Below the pieces are notes generated by a model that was not told the origin of the DNA, made no database searches, and saw only the letters and a list, made by a program, of their open reading frames with translations. From contig NZ_MUKU01000006.1 in assembly GCF_002081825.1 (NCBI RefSeq), forward strand, positions 124,001 through 188,000: DNA of 64,000 nucleotides, given 5' to 3'. The translations under genes were made by a program, and so were the position numbers. Each line of letters opens with the position of its first letter. Positions within the stretch are counted from its first letter, which is position 1. The stretch is from Chromobacterium haemolyticum. GTDB taxonomy: Bacteria > Pseudomonadota > Gammaproteobacteria > Burkholderiales > Chromobacteriaceae. Of the stretch, positions 8,932 to 19,914 are shown piece by piece.

Positions 8932-9030
8932 TCAGTGGAAGAAAGCCAGCTTGAAGATCCACAGCGCGGCGATCACCAGTACCGGCAGCTTCAGATCGGA
9001 GAAACGGCCGGCCAGGATCTTGATTACCGC
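8932..9030 (-). pseudogene. Detached C-terminal codons of the purine permease
   Basis: Reading on past the stop at 9031-9033 in the same frame gives 32 more sense codons, AVIKILAGRFSDLKLPVLVI then AALWIFKLAFFH, and then TGA. This is exactly the expected last segment of an NCS2 purine permease (FGFISYAVIKIL...), so one codon, normally tyrosine, has become TAA. With this tail the protein would be 432 residues, the usual size for the family. Confidence 0.85.
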
Positions 9031-10230
9031 TTAGCTGATGAAGCCGAAGGCGATGCCGTCGGCGATGGAGAAGGTGAACGGCATCGCCAGCGCGGTCATT
9101 ACCGCCGGCGCGGATTCGGTCAGGTCGCTCCAGTCGATCTCGGCCAGGCCGCGCGCCATCAGCACCGCCACGTAGCATAGCGCCGGCGCGGTGGCGTAGG
9201 CGGGCACGGTGGCTGCTAGCGGCGACAGCCACAGCGAGGCCAGGAACAGCAGCGCCACCACCATGGCGGTCAGACCGGTACGGCCGCCCACGGCGGTGCC
9301 GGCGGCGGACTCGACATAGGCGGTGGTGGACGAAGTGCCCATCACAGCGCCGGCGGTGATCGCCACGGAATCGGCCAGCAGCGCGCGTTTCAGGCGCGGT
9401 AGTTTACCGTCCTTGTCCAGTAGGCCGGCGCGATGAGACACGCCTACCAAAGTGCCGGTGGTGTCGAACAGATCCACGAAGAAGAACACGAAGATCACGC
9501 CGATCAGGCCGGCTTGCAGCGCGCCGGCGATGTCCATCTTCATGAAGGTGGGCGCCATGCTGGGCACCGGCGCTACCACGCCCTTGAACGGAGACAGGCC
9601 CATGGCAATGGACAGCACGGTCACCACAAGGATGCCGATGATGATGGAGCCCGGCACCTTGCGGTATTCCAGCGCCACGATCAGGAAGAAGCCCAGGATG
9701 GCCAGCAGGGTGGTGGGCTTGTGGATGTCGCCCAGGGTCAGATAGGTTTCCGGGTGAGGCGCGATCACGCCGGCGTTCTTCAGCGCGATGATGGCGAGGA
9801 ACATGCCTACGCCGGCGGAGATGGCGAACTTCAAGGACTGGGGGATAGCGTTGACGATGGCCTCGCGCACGCGGAACAAGCTGACTGCCAGGAACACGAT
9901 GCCGGAGATGAACACCGCGCCCAGCGCGGTTTCCCAGGACAAGCCCATGCCCTTGACCACGCTGAAGGTGAAGTAGGCGTTCAGCCCCATGCCCGGCGCC
10001 AGCGCGATTGGGTAATTGGCCACCAGCCCCATGATGGACGTGCCCAGCGCGGCCGCCAGACAGGTGGCGACGAAGACCGCGTTCAGGTCCATGCCGGTGC
10101 TGGAGAGAATCAAGGGATTGACCAGGATGATGTAGGCCATGGTCAGAAAGGTGGTAATGCCGGCGATGACTTCGGTCTTCACCGTGGTGCCGTGTTCTTT
10201 CAGCTTGAAGAAGCTGTCAAGGAATTGCAT
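9031..10230 (-). CDS. NCS2 family purine permease, truncated by an in-frame stop
   Basis: This is a hypoxanthine/guanine/adenine-type proton symporter of the AzgA-like NCS2 branch. The N-terminus reads FFKLKEHGTTVKTEVIAGIT, then TFLTMAYIILVNP; the substrate-site helix block is GTSSTTAYVESAAGTAVGGR. About a dozen membrane segments are visible. The frame stops after 399 codons at FGFIS; the missing 33 residues include the last membrane helix, so function may be lost or reduced. A sequencing error is possible. It precedes apt on the same strand, which supports a purine salvage role. No purine riboswitch was seen upstream. Confidence 0.88.
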   Translation of the reverse strand: MQFLDSFFKLKEHGTTVKTEVIAGITTFLTMAYIILVNPLILSSTGMDLNAVFVATCLAAALGTSIMGLVANYPIALAPGMGLNAYFTFSVVKGMGLSWETALGAVFISGIVFLAVSLFRVREAIVNAIPQSLKFAISAGVGMFLAIIALKNAGVIAPHPETYLTLGDIHKPTTLLAILGFFLIVALEYRKVPGSIIIGILVVTVLSIAMGLSPFKGVVAPVPSMAPTFMKMDIAGALQAGLIGVIFVFFFVDLFDTTGTLVGVSHRAGLLDKDGKLPRLKRALLADSVAITAGAVMGTSSTTAYVESAAGTAVGGRTGLTAMVVALLFLASLWLSPLAATVPAYATAPALCYVAVLMARGLAEIDWSDLTESAPAVMTALAMPFTFSIADGIAFGFIS

Positions 10231-10395
10231 GGCGAAACGCGCTCCAAAGGAGATAGGTAGGAAAAAAACGAGCCATTTTATTCAGCCTGAAGAGATTCAC
10301 CTAAATCTTGACGTGAAAATAACTTGGCGATTAACAGCAGGCGCACGCTTATGGTATTCTGGAGAATTACTCATTTGGCAGGAAAGCGCCTTTTC

Positions 10396-11022
10396 ATGAG
10401 CCAGCCAACCGGTAATATCTTTATCGTGGTCGCTCCTTCCGGTGCGGGGAAAACCTCGCTGGTGACGGCCTTGCTCCAGGCGGAGCCATCCGTGGAACTG
10501 TCCATTTCTTATAGCACGCGTGCGCCGCGCAAGGGCGAAGAGGACGGCAAGCATTACCACTTTGTCGATCAGACCACGTTCAAGTCCATGATAGAGCGCG
10601 GCGATTTCCTCGAGTACGCGGAAGTCTACGGCAACTTTTATGGCACCAGCGCGCCGTGGATACGCAGCCGTCTGGAAGTGGGGCAGGACATCCTGCTGGA
10701 AATCGATTGGCAGGGCGCCGAGCAGGTGCGCAAGGTCTTCCCCGAGGCGATCGGCATCTTCATAGCGCCGCCGTCTATCGAGGAACTGGAGCGCAGGCTG
10801 CGCGGCCGCGCCACCGATAGCGAGGACGTGATCCGCCGCCGGCTGGCTTCCGCTCGCGCCGAGATCGACAAGATCGCCGAGTACGACTACATCGTGGTCA
10901 ACGACGATTTCGAGCGCGCTCGCCTCGATTTGATCAGCGTCGTGCGCGCCAACCGGCTGCGCAGCGCCATCCAGTGCCGCAAGCTGGCGGCTATGCTGGC
11001 GCGGATGGGGCAGGCCGGCTGA
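10396..11022 (+). CDS. gmk: Guanylate kinase
   Basis: The enzyme phosphorylates GMP to GDP with ATP. The 208-residue protein has the Walker A loop APSGAGKTSLV near residue 13 and the GMP-binding SYSTRAPRKGEEDGKHYHF block near residue 42. The open frame runs further upstream, but the ATG at 10396 fits the family N-terminus (MSQPTGNIFIVVAPSGAGKT). It heads the common proteobacterial order gmk-rpoZ-spoT, linking GDP/GTP supply with (p)ppGpp metabolism. Confidence 0.97.
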   Translation: MSQPTGNIFIVVAPSGAGKTSLVTALLQAEPSVELSISYSTRAPRKGEEDGKHYHFVDQTTFKSMIERGDFLEYAEVYGNFYGTSAPWIRSRLEVGQDILLEIDWQGAEQVRKVFPEAIGIFIAPPSIEELERRLRGRATDSEDVIRRRLASARAEIDKIAEYDYIVVNDDFERARLDLISVVRANRLRSAIQCRKLAAMLARMGQAG

Positions 11023-11139
11023 TCCGTCCGTTTGTTGGTGAGTCGACTAAAATTTAGATATAGTGATCCCTCTGGGCGTTGCCGTCGCCGCAAGAACGGC
11101 GACCGACAACGCCCTTGGCAACTTTGAGAAAGAAAGCAT

Positions 11140-11346
11140 ATGGCCCGTATTACTGTTGACGATTGCCTGGACCGCATCCAGAACCGTTTCGACCTGACCC
11201 TGGCCGCCGCCTACCGCGCGCGTCAAGTGGCTTCCGGCGCCAGCCCCTTCGTTGAAGCCGGCCGCCATAAGCCCACCGTTGTCGCGCTGCGAGAAATCGC
11301 CGCCGGCCACGTCGGCAAGGAAGTTCTGAGCCGCGGCAAAGCCTGA
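11140..11346 (+). CDS. rpoZ: RNA polymerase omega subunit
   Basis: A 68-residue protein with the conserved N-terminus [19 protein letters not shown] and the AAYRARQ helix that wraps the beta-prime C-terminus. Omega helps assemble RNA polymerase and forms part of the ppGpp site. GAAAGAAAG precedes the ATG. It lies between gmk and spoT, with its own likely promoter in the 117-base gap after gmk (a TAGATATAG stretch is seen near 11056). Confidence 0.97.
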   Translation: MARITVDDCLDRIQNRFDLTLAAAYRARQVASGASPFVEAGRHKPTVVALREIAAGHVGKEVLSRGKA

Positions 11347-11366
11347 TAGCGAGTGGGTGGTGGGTT

Positions 11367-13523
11367 ATGGCAACCGGCATTGAGGATGAAATCGACTATA
11401 ACGCCCTGATCGACAGCGAAGCGCAAGCGTTCTTCGAGTCCGTCGCGCGTTATCTCAAGCCGGAAGACGTCCAGTTGTTGCGGCAGGCTTTCGAAGTCAG
11501 CCGCGCCGCCCACGAAGGGCAGACTCGCAAGAGCGGCGAGCCTTACATCACGCATCCGCTGGCGGTGGCCGGCATGCTGGCCGAGTGGCGGCTGGACGTG
11601 CAGGGGCTTGCCGCCGCATTGCTCCACGATGTGCTGGAAGACACCGGCGTCACCAAACCGACGCTGATCGAAAAGTTCGGCAAGATCATCGCCGATCTGG
11701 TGGACGGCCTCTCCAAGCTGGAGCGGCTGGAATACCAGACCAAGGAAACCGCGCAAGCGGAAAGCTTCCGCAAAATGGTGCTGGCGATGGCGCGCGACAT
11801 TCGCGTCATCATCGTCAAGCTGGCGGACCGGCTGCACAATATGCGCACGCTGGATTCGATGCGCGAGGACAAGCGGCGGCGCATCGCGCTGGAAACCCTG
11901 GAAATCTACGCGCCGATCGCCAATCGCATCGGTCTCAACAAGGTTTATCGAGAACTCCAGGACCTGGCGTTCAAGCACCTGCACCCGCATCGCTACGGCG
12001 TGCTGTCCAAGGCGGTGCGCGCCGCGCGCGGCAACCGTCGCGAAGTGGTGACCAAGATTTTGCAGTCCGTCAGCCAGAAGCTGGTGCAAAGCAATATCGA
12101 AGCCACTATCAAGGGGCGGGAGAAAAACCTCTACAGCATCTACAAGAAAATGCAGGAAAAACACCTGTCGTTTTCCGAGGTGCTGGATATCTACGGCTTC
12201 CGCGTCGTCGTCAACGACATCCCCGGCTGTTATTTGGCCCTGGGCGCCTTGCATAGTCTGTACAAGCCGATTCCCGGCAAATTCAAGGATTACATCGCCA
12301 TTCCCAAGGGCAATGGCTATCAGAGCTTGCACACCACCTTGTTCGGTCCCTATGGTACGCCGGTGGAGATGCAAATCCGTACCCGTGAGATGAACAGCGT
12401 GGCCGAGGCTGGCGTGGCCTCGCACTGGATGTACAAGAGCGGCGACGGCGTCAACACCGCGCAGCAGCGCACTCACCAGTGGCTGCAAAAAATCATGGAC
12501 ATGCAGGAGGAGAGCGACGATCCGGTCGAATTCCTCGAGCATATCAAGATCGACCTGTTTCCGGACGAGGTCTACGTCTTCACGCCCAAGGGCAAGATCA
12601 TGGTGATGCCGCAGGGCGCGACGCCGGTGGACTTTGCCTACGCGGTGCACACCGACATCGGCCATCGCTGCATTGCCGCGCGCGTCAATCACGCGCTGGT
12701 GCCGCTGCGCACCGTGTTGCGCAACGGCGACACCGTGGAAATCATCACCTCCACCCAGGCCAAGCCCAATCCGTCCTGGCTGACCTTCGTGCAGAGCGGG
12801 CGGGCGCGTTCCGGCATCCGCAACTATCTGAAGAGCCTGCAACAGGAAGAGGCGGTGGGGCTGGGCGAGAAACTGCTCAAGCAAGCGATCGGCGCGCTGG
12901 CGGTGACGCCGCTGGCGCTGAGCGATGAACTGTGGGTGGCGTATCTGGCCGCTTTTGGCGAGAAGCTCGCTTCTCATCAAGATGTGCTGGCCGATATCGG
13001 CGCCGGCAAACTGATGCCCATCGTGGTGGCGCGGCGCTTGCTGGAGCTGGCCGGCGAACGGTTGGGCGAGGAAGTGAAAGTGGGGCCGGTGACCATACGC
13101 GGCAACGAGGGCGGCATGGTGCAGCTGTCGCCGTGTTGCAATCCGCTGCCGGGTGACGACATTTTGGGTGTGATCACCAAGGGCCAGGGCCTTGTCATTC
13201 ACCGCAAGGGATGTCCAAACGCGCGGCGGGCGGATCACGACAAGTTGCTGGACGTCAATTGGGAGGCGCAGCGCGACCGCATGTTCGGCGTTACCGTCGG
13301 CGTATTGTCCCGCAACGAGCGCGGCGCGCTGGCGGATATCGCCACCGCGATCTCGCAGGCCTCGGCCAATATCGAAAGCGCCGACACCCAGGACAGCAGC
13401 CGCGACGGCGACGGCCTGTTCAATATCCACTTCCGCTTGCAGGTGGAGGGCGTCGAGCATCTGGAGCGGGTGCTGAGCGCTATCCGCGTGCTGCCGGTGG
13501 TGCAGCGCGTGCAACGGAGATGA
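11367..13523 (+). CDS. spoT: Bifunctional (p)ppGpp synthetase/hydrolase SpoT
   Basis: This 718-residue protein makes and degrades the stringent-response alarmone. The HD hydrolase domain is intact (HDVLEDTG near residue 87 and KLADRLHNMRTL near residue 150). The synthetase domain follows (EVLDIYGFRVVV and YKPIPGKFKDYIAIPKGNGY, about residues 275-320), then TGS (DEVYVFTPKGKI), a zinc-finger-like CCNPLPGDDI region and a C-terminal ACT domain. The intact HD site argues for SpoT rather than RelA. It is co-directional with rpoZ (20-base gap) and is followed after one base by thiS. Confidence 0.95.
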   Translation: MATGIEDEIDYNALIDSEAQAFFESVARYLKPEDVQLLRQAFEVSRAAHEGQTRKSGEPYITHPLAVAGMLAEWRLDVQGLAAALLHDVLEDTGVTKPTLIEKFGKIIADLVDGLSKLERLEYQTKETAQAESFRKMVLAMARDIRVIIVKLADRLHNMRTLDSMREDKRRRIALETLEIYAPIANRIGLNKVYRELQDLAFKHLHPHRYGVLSKAVRAARGNRREVVTKILQSVSQKLVQSNIEATIKGREKNLYSIYKKMQEKHLSFSEVLDIYGFRVVVNDIPGCYLALGALHSLYKPIPGKFKDYIAIPKGNGYQSLHTTLFGPYGTPVEMQIRTREMNSVAEAGVASHWMYKSGDGVNTAQQRTHQWLQKIMDMQEESDDPVEFLEHIKIDLFPDEVYVFTPKGKIMVMPQGATPVDFAYAVHTDIGHRCIAARVNHALVPLRTVLRNGDTVEIITSTQAKPNPSWLTFVQSGRARSGIRNYLKSLQQEEAVGLGEKLLKQAIGALAVTPLALSDELWVAYLAAFGEKLASHQDVLADIGAGKLMPIVVARRLLELAGERLGEEVKVGPVTIRGNEGGMVQLSPCCNPLPGDDILGVITKGQGLVIHRKGCPNARRADHDKLLDVNWEAQRDRMFGVTVGVLSRNERGALADIATAISQASANIESADTQDSSRDGDGLFNIHFRLQVEGVEHLERVLSAIRVLPVVQRVQRR

Positions 13524-13524
13524 G

Positions 13525-13728
13525 ATGCTGAAACTCAAGATCAACGGCGAGGGCTGCGAACTGGCCGGCGTAGCCAACGTGGCCGAGTTGGTGGCGGCGT
13601 TGGACCTTGTCGGCAAGCGCGTGGCGTTGGAAAAGAATGGCGAGATCGTGCCGCGCAGTCAGTATCCGGCCACCGGGCTGGCCGACGGTGACGAACTCGA
13701 AATCGTGGTGGCCGTCGGCGGAGGCTGA
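13525..13728 (+). CDS. thiS: Sulfur carrier protein ThiS
   Basis: A 67-residue ubiquitin-like protein ending in VAVGGG; the terminal Gly-Gly becomes a thiocarboxylate that donates sulfur to the thiamine thiazole ring. The start lies one base after the spoT stop (TGAGATG) and is probably translated by coupling. It is followed by thiG, its direct partner. The attachment of a thiamine pair to the stringent-response operon looks like chance operon growth. Confidence 0.93.
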   Translation: MLKLKINGEGCELAGVANVAELVAALDLVGKRVALEKNGEIVPRSQYPATGLADGDELEIVVAVGGG

Positions 13729-13754
13729 GCGGCAAAGCTGATAGAGGTGCAGGA

Positions 13755-14549
13755 GTGGCGGATCAACTGATCATCGCAGGCAAGGCTTACAATTCGCGTT
13801 TGCTGGTGGGGACCGGCAAGTATCGGGATTTTGAGGAGACGGCGCAGGCGCTGGACGCGTCGGGAACGGAAATCGTCACCGTCGCCATTCGCCGAGTCAA
13901 CCTGGGGCAGAATGCCGGCGAACCCAATTTGCTGGACTTTTTGCCCAAAAACCGGTATAACCTTCTCCCCAATACGGCGGGATGTTATTCCGCCGACGAC
14001 GCCATTCGTACTTTGCGCCTGGCCAGAGAGCTTCTGGACGACCATCGTCTGGTTAAGCTGGAGGTGCTGGGCGATCCGAATACCTTGTTCCCCAACGTCA
14101 AGGAAACCCTAAAAGCGGCTGAAGTATTGGTGGCCGAGGGCTTCGACGTCATGGTGTACACCTCGGATGATCCCATCATCGCCCGCGAGCTGGAGCAAAT
14201 GGGCTGCTGCGCCATTATGCCGCTGGCCAGCCTGATTGGCTCCGGGATGGGGATTCTGAATCCGTGGAATTTGAAGTTGATTATTGAGCAGTCCAAGGTT
14301 CCCGTGCTGGTTGACGCCGGCGTCGGCACCGCGTCCGACGCGGCGATCGCGATGGAACTGGGCTGCGATGGCGTGCTGATGAACACCGCGATTGCCGCCG
14401 CGCAACAACCGGTGTTGATGGCCCACGCCATGAAACAGGCTGTAGAAGCAGGCCGCTCGGCATATCTTGCCGGCCGGATGCCGAAACGTTTTTATAGTGC
14501 AGTACCTAGTTCTCCTAGTGAGGGGGTGATTTCTTCCGTCAAGCCGTGA
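13755..14549 (+). CDS. thiG: Thiazole synthase
   Basis: ThiG builds the thiazole phosphate of thiamine from deoxyxylulose phosphate, dehydroglycine and ThiS thiocarboxylate. The 264-residue TIM-barrel protein has the family blocks [19 protein letters not shown] and [14 protein letters not shown], and the phosphate site [15 protein letters not shown]. The start is GTG at 13755, with AGAGG seven bases before it. It follows thiS by 26 bases. No TPP riboswitch was seen before thiS, so regulation may come from the spoT transcript. Confidence 0.95.
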   Translation: MADQLIIAGKAYNSRLLVGTGKYRDFEETAQALDASGTEIVTVAIRRVNLGQNAGEPNLLDFLPKNRYNLLPNTAGCYSADDAIRTLRLARELLDDHRLVKLEVLGDPNTLFPNVKETLKAAEVLVAEGFDVMVYTSDDPIIARELEQMGCCAIMPLASLIGSGMGILNPWNLKLIIEQSKVPVLVDAGVGTASDAAIAMELGCDGVLMNTAIAAAQQPVLMAHAMKQAVEAGRSAYLAGRMPKRFYSAVPSSPSEGVISSVKP

Positions 14550-14678
14550 TGCGTAAAGCGCCACAGATTGCTTGGTCGGAACGCTTCAGACTTTTCCAAA
14601 CCGCGTAAGATTGTTAAAATGCTGTTTTTTATAGCCCCAGTCACGTCTGGGCGCTAGGAACTAAGGATACTAGATTCA

Positions 14679-14891
14679 ATGCCGAACATTCGTGTTAAAG
14701 AGAACGAGCCGTTTGAAGTTGCAATGCGTCGCTTCAAGCGCGCAGTGGAAAAAACCGGTCTGCTGACCGAACTGCGCGCCCGCGAGTTCTACGAAAAACC
14801 GACTGCCGAGCGCAAGCGCAAGCACGCCGCTGCCGTTAAGCGCCACTACAAGCGCATTCGCAGCCAAATGCTGCCGCCGAAACTTTACTAA
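14679..14891 (+). CDS. rpsU: Ribosomal protein bS21
   Basis: A 70-residue, strongly basic protein with the S21 N-terminus ([20 protein letters not shown]) and a lysine/arginine-rich C-terminus. It is needed for translation initiation on the 30S subunit. The leader carries a small hairpin (CCCCAG at 14635-14640 with CTGGGC at 14646-14651) and a CTAAGGA ribosome site. It begins the classical rpsU-(yqeY)-dnaG-rpoD macromolecular synthesis group, and is followed by its own terminator, so it can be made in excess. Confidence 0.97.
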   Translation: MPNIRVKENEPFEVAMRRFKRAVEKTGLLTELRAREFYEKPTAERKRKHAAAVKRHYKRIRSQMLPPKLY

Positions 14892-14915
14892 GAGTTCGTC
14901 TGGTCAGTAAGCAGG

Positions 14916-14939
14916 ACCGCAGGCTTAGCCTGCGGTTTT
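14916..14939 (+). terminator. Terminator after rpsU
   Basis: ACCGCAGGC, loop TTA, GCCTGCGGT, then TTTTG. This stem lies 24 bases after rpsU. A terminator here is known in other macromolecular synthesis operons, where partial readthrough feeds dnaG and rpoD. Confidence 0.85.
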
Positions 14940-15080
14940 GCCATTTGTAGTTCCCCGTTTACAGACTCTGACGGCATGGGTTTTGAATTTATCAAAACCA
15001 ATGTCATCAGGGTTTGACTCTCTCTCAAGTGCGCACCCGCCGTCCGCGACGGGTGGCGGTCATCTTCCGGAAAGCAAGCA

Positions 15081-15527
15081 ATGAGCCTCAAGCAGCGAAT
15101 CAGCGACGACATGAAATCTGCAATGAAAGCGCGGGAAAGCGACAAACTGGCGGCTATCCGTCTGTTGCTGGCAGCCATCAAGCAGAAGGAAGTGGACGAG
15201 CGCGTGGAGCTGGACGATGCCGGCGTCGTCGCCGTCATCGACAAGATGCTCAAGCAGCGCCGCGATTCGATTAGTCAGTACGAGGCGGCCCAGCGGCAGG
15301 ACCTGGCCGACAAGGAAAAATTCGAGATGGACGTGCTGATGGCTTATATGCCGCAGCAATTGTCCGCTGAGGAGGTTGACGCGTTGGTGGCCAAGGCCGT
15401 CGCCGACAGCGGCGCCGCTGGCATGCAGGACATGGGCAAGGTGATGGGGCTGTTGCGGCCGCAATTGGCCGGCCGCGCCGATATGGCGCAGGTGTCCGTC
15501 TGCATCAAGGCCAAGCTGGCCGGCTGA
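15081..15527 (+). CDS. yqeY: GatB/YqeY domain protein
   Basis: A 148-residue protein of the YqeY family, which shares a domain with the C-terminus of the GatB subunit of tRNA-dependent amidotransferase and probably binds tRNA. The N-terminus (MSLKQRISDDMKSAMKARES) and the C-terminal block GKVMGLLRPQLAGRADMAQV are characteristic. It lies between rpsU and dnaG, the standard place for this gene in many bacteria. Its role is not established. Confidence 0.92.
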   Translation: MSLKQRISDDMKSAMKARESDKLAAIRLLLAAIKQKEVDERVELDDAGVVAVIDKMLKQRRDSISQYEAAQRQDLADKEKFEMDVLMAYMPQQLSAEEVDALVAKAVADSGAAGMQDMGKVMGLLRPQLAGRADMAQVSVCIKAKLAG

Positions 15528-15573
15528 GCCTGCTTCGGGCCGCTTTGTCGGCCCGAGTCATCGGTGACCTTGC

Positions 15574-17358
15574 TTGATCCCTCAGGATTTTGTTGACCAG
15601 TTGTTGTCCCGCGTCGATATCGTCGACGTGGTGGATCGTTACGTCCCCTTGAAAAAGGGCGGTCAGAACTATCTGGCCTGCTGCCCGTTTCATAAGGAAA
15701 AGTCGCCATCGTTCACGGTAAGCCCGTCCAAGCAGTTTTATCACTGCTTTGGCTGCGGCGCTCATGGTTCAGCCATCGGCTTCGTGATGGAATACCAGGG
15801 GCTGGGCTTCGTGGATGCGGTGAAGCTGCTGGCCGAAGGCATCGGCATGCAGGTGCCGGACAGCCGTGCCCACGCCAATCCAGAGGCCAGCCGCGCCGCG
15901 CGCGAGCGCAAGCTGTCGCTGGAACAGATGATGCAGATGGCGGCAGGCTACTACAAACAGCAGCTGAAGTCCGCGCCCAACGCCATTTCCTATCTGAAAG
16001 GCCGGGGTTTGAGCGGAGAAGTGGCGGGTCGCTTCGGCCTGGGCTTCGCGCCGGACGGCTGGCAGAACCTGGAGACGGTTTTTCCGGATTACCAGGACGA
16101 CAAGCTGGTCGATACCGGCCTGGTCATCGTCAATGAAGAGAAGGGCCAGCGTTACGACCGATTCCGCGATCGGGTGATGTTCCCGATCCGCAACCAGCGC
16201 GGCGCTATCATTGGCTTCGGCGGCCGCGTGATGGGCAAGGGCGAGCCCAAGTACCTGAACTCGCCGGAAACGCCCTTGTTCGAGAAGGGCCGGGAATTGT
16301 ACGGCCTCTACGAGGCGCGCCAGGCGATACGGGATAAAAACCGCGTGCTGGTGGTCGAAGGCTATATGGACGTGGTGGCGCTGGCTCAGTTCGGCGTCGC
16401 TTACGCGGTGGCCACGCTGGGCACCGCCACCACCGGCGAACACGCGCGCAAGTTGATGCGCCACGCGGACCAGGTGTACTTCTGCTTCGACGGCGACAAG
16501 GCCGGCCAAAAGGCGGCCTGGAGAGCTTTGGAAAACAGCCTGCCGCAATTGCAGGACGGCAAGGCGTTGAATTTTCTGTTCCTGCCGCAGGAACATGACC
16601 CGGACAGCTATATCCGCGAGTTCGGCGCCGAGGCCTTTGAAAAAGTATTGGAAGAGCAGAGCCTGCCTCTGTCCGTTTACTTCACCCGCGAATTGTGTCG
16701 CGAGGTGAACCTGACCACGCCGGAAGGCAAGGCTGATCTGATCCGTCAGGCCGCGCCCCTTCTGGCGCAGATTGCCGCTCCGGCACTGGGCTTCATCATC
16801 AAGAAAAGACTGGCGGAACTCGCCGGTGTGGATGTCGACGAATTCGACATGTTGACGACGGGCCAACGGAAGTCGGAGCGCAAAGGCAAGCGGGAGCACC
16901 GTTTGCCGGAGGTATCGCATCGCCCGCCACAATCCTCCATGGTGACGCGCCTGATCAAATGGCTGCTATTGAACCCTAGTTGGGCCGGTGATGTGCGTTT
17001 GCCGGACAGTATGGCACTGTCCGACGAGCTTGCTTGTTTTGCCATGTTGGCCGAATGCGTGCAAGGGCACGACCAGCCGCCGAATACGGCGCAATTGATG
17101 GAAAGCCTGCGTGGCACTCCATACGAAGGGCTGGTGGATAGTGTTCTGCAGCAGGCCATGCAGGATCCGGACGAGTTCGCCGATCCCAGCGAGGAGGATA
17201 GGCAGCAGTTTCAGGACGGCACTGCCAAGCTCCTGAAAATGCTGCATCAAACTCAGGTGGAGCGGCTAAAACAAAAGGACCGGAACGAAGGCCTGACTCC
17301 GGAAGAAGTCAGATTGCTAGGGGAATTGCTGCGGGATTTGCTGGCGCCAAACGCTTGA
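15574..17358 (+). CDS. dnaG: DNA primase
   Basis: The 594-residue protein makes RNA primers at the replication fork. The N-terminal zinc ribbon (CCPFHKEKSPSFTVSPSK then FYHCFGC, residues 34-60), the TOPRIM core (VVEGYMDVVAL and CFDGDKAGQKAA) and a C-terminal DnaB-binding region are all present. The start is TTG at 15574, giving MIPQDFVDQLLSR as in other primases, with only a weak ribosome site, which suits low expression. It sits between yqeY and rpoD. Confidence 0.97.
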   Translation: MIPQDFVDQLLSRVDIVDVVDRYVPLKKGGQNYLACCPFHKEKSPSFTVSPSKQFYHCFGCGAHGSAIGFVMEYQGLGFVDAVKLLAEGIGMQVPDSRAHANPEASRAARERKLSLEQMMQMAAGYYKQQLKSAPNAISYLKGRGLSGEVAGRFGLGFAPDGWQNLETVFPDYQDDKLVDTGLVIVNEEKGQRYDRFRDRVMFPIRNQRGAIIGFGGRVMGKGEPKYLNSPETPLFEKGRELYGLYEARQAIRDKNRVLVVEGYMDVVALAQFGVAYAVATLGTATTGEHARKLMRHADQVYFCFDGDKAGQKAAWRALENSLPQLQDGKALNFLFLPQEHDPDSYIREFGAEAFEKVLEEQSLPLSVYFTRELCREVNLTTPEGKADLIRQAAPLLAQIAAPALGFIIKKRLAELAGVDVDEFDMLTTGQRKSERKGKREHRLPEVSHRPPQSSMVTRLIKWLLLNPSWAGDVRLPDSMALSDELACFAMLAECVQGHDQPPNTAQLMESLRGTPYEGLVDSVLQQAMQDPDEFADPSEEDRQQFQDGTAKLLKMLHQTQVERLKQKDRNEGLTPEEVRLLGELLRDLLAPNA

Positions 17359-17522
17359 CGACGTCGCCGCCCCGGCAGATTGCAGAGCAGTCGGGCGCAC
17401 GCGCCGGATTGCCAAAAGCGATGCCGCGGTTTTAAAAGCGCCCCGCAGGGCTACACAAACAGCGTTGTTTGCTTGTGTTATTATCAACTGTTTTTTTCGG
17501 CTTATTTCAAGCAGGAAGCGAA

Positions 17523-19454
<1,932 letters not shown>

Positions 19455-19496
19455 TTCGATGTGACGCCGGTTTAGGCTAAAAGCTTGAGCTGGACG

Positions 19497-19541
19497 AAAA
19501 CCCCAAGCCGTCGGTATTCGGCGCTTGGGGTTTTGCTTTTT
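19497..19541 (+). terminator. Terminator after rpoD
   Basis: AAAACCCCAAGC (19497-19508) pairs with GCTTGGGGTTTT (19523-19534), followed by GCTTTTT. An AT-flanked, 12-pair stem of this kind ends rpoD and can work in both directions. Confidence 0.9.
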
Positions 19542-19563
19542 GGCTGTTATAATGCGCAACTCT

Positions 19564-19642
<79 letters not shown>

Positions 19643-19686
19643 AGACTTCCACGTGGAACGCGGCGGTTCTTGGCGATTCACATCAG

Positions 19687-19714
19687 AAGCCGACGCTTAA
19701 GTCGGCTTTTTTGT
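19687..19714 (+). terminator. Terminator after the tRNA gene
   Basis: AAGCCGAC, loop GCTTAA, GTCGGCTT, then TTTTTTG. It lies 45 bases after the tRNA CCA end. Between here and the next gene (19715-19914) nothing beyond a likely leader was recognised. Confidence 0.9.
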
Positions 19715-19914
19715 TTCGGTCGGCCACGCCGCGGTCGCGACACCTCCCGTCTCTTTGTTGAGCGCTTCCCCGCCTGCAGATTTCCGTGCCGGATAGACGT
19801 AGCTTTTAGCTATTTTCCCGCTATGCCGATGGGGAAAATCAATATGCGACGTTGTTTTCAGTTACTATCTAGCGTTTCGCGCAATATTGCGCGCTCTCAT
19901 GTGGAAAAGACCGA

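Noticed and set aside
8932-9033. Selenocysteine or programmed readthrough at the permease stop
   Set aside because: The stop is TAA, not TGA, and the expected residue is tyrosine; a nonsense mutation is simpler.
11223-13616. A 797-codon minus-strand frame opposite spoT
   Set aside because: Antisense of a complete bifunctional SpoT; long open antisense frames are expected from strong third-position GC bias.
14550-14678. A TPP riboswitch for thiS/thiG
   Set aside because: No thi-box sequence is present before thiS or near thiG; thiS follows spoT by one base.
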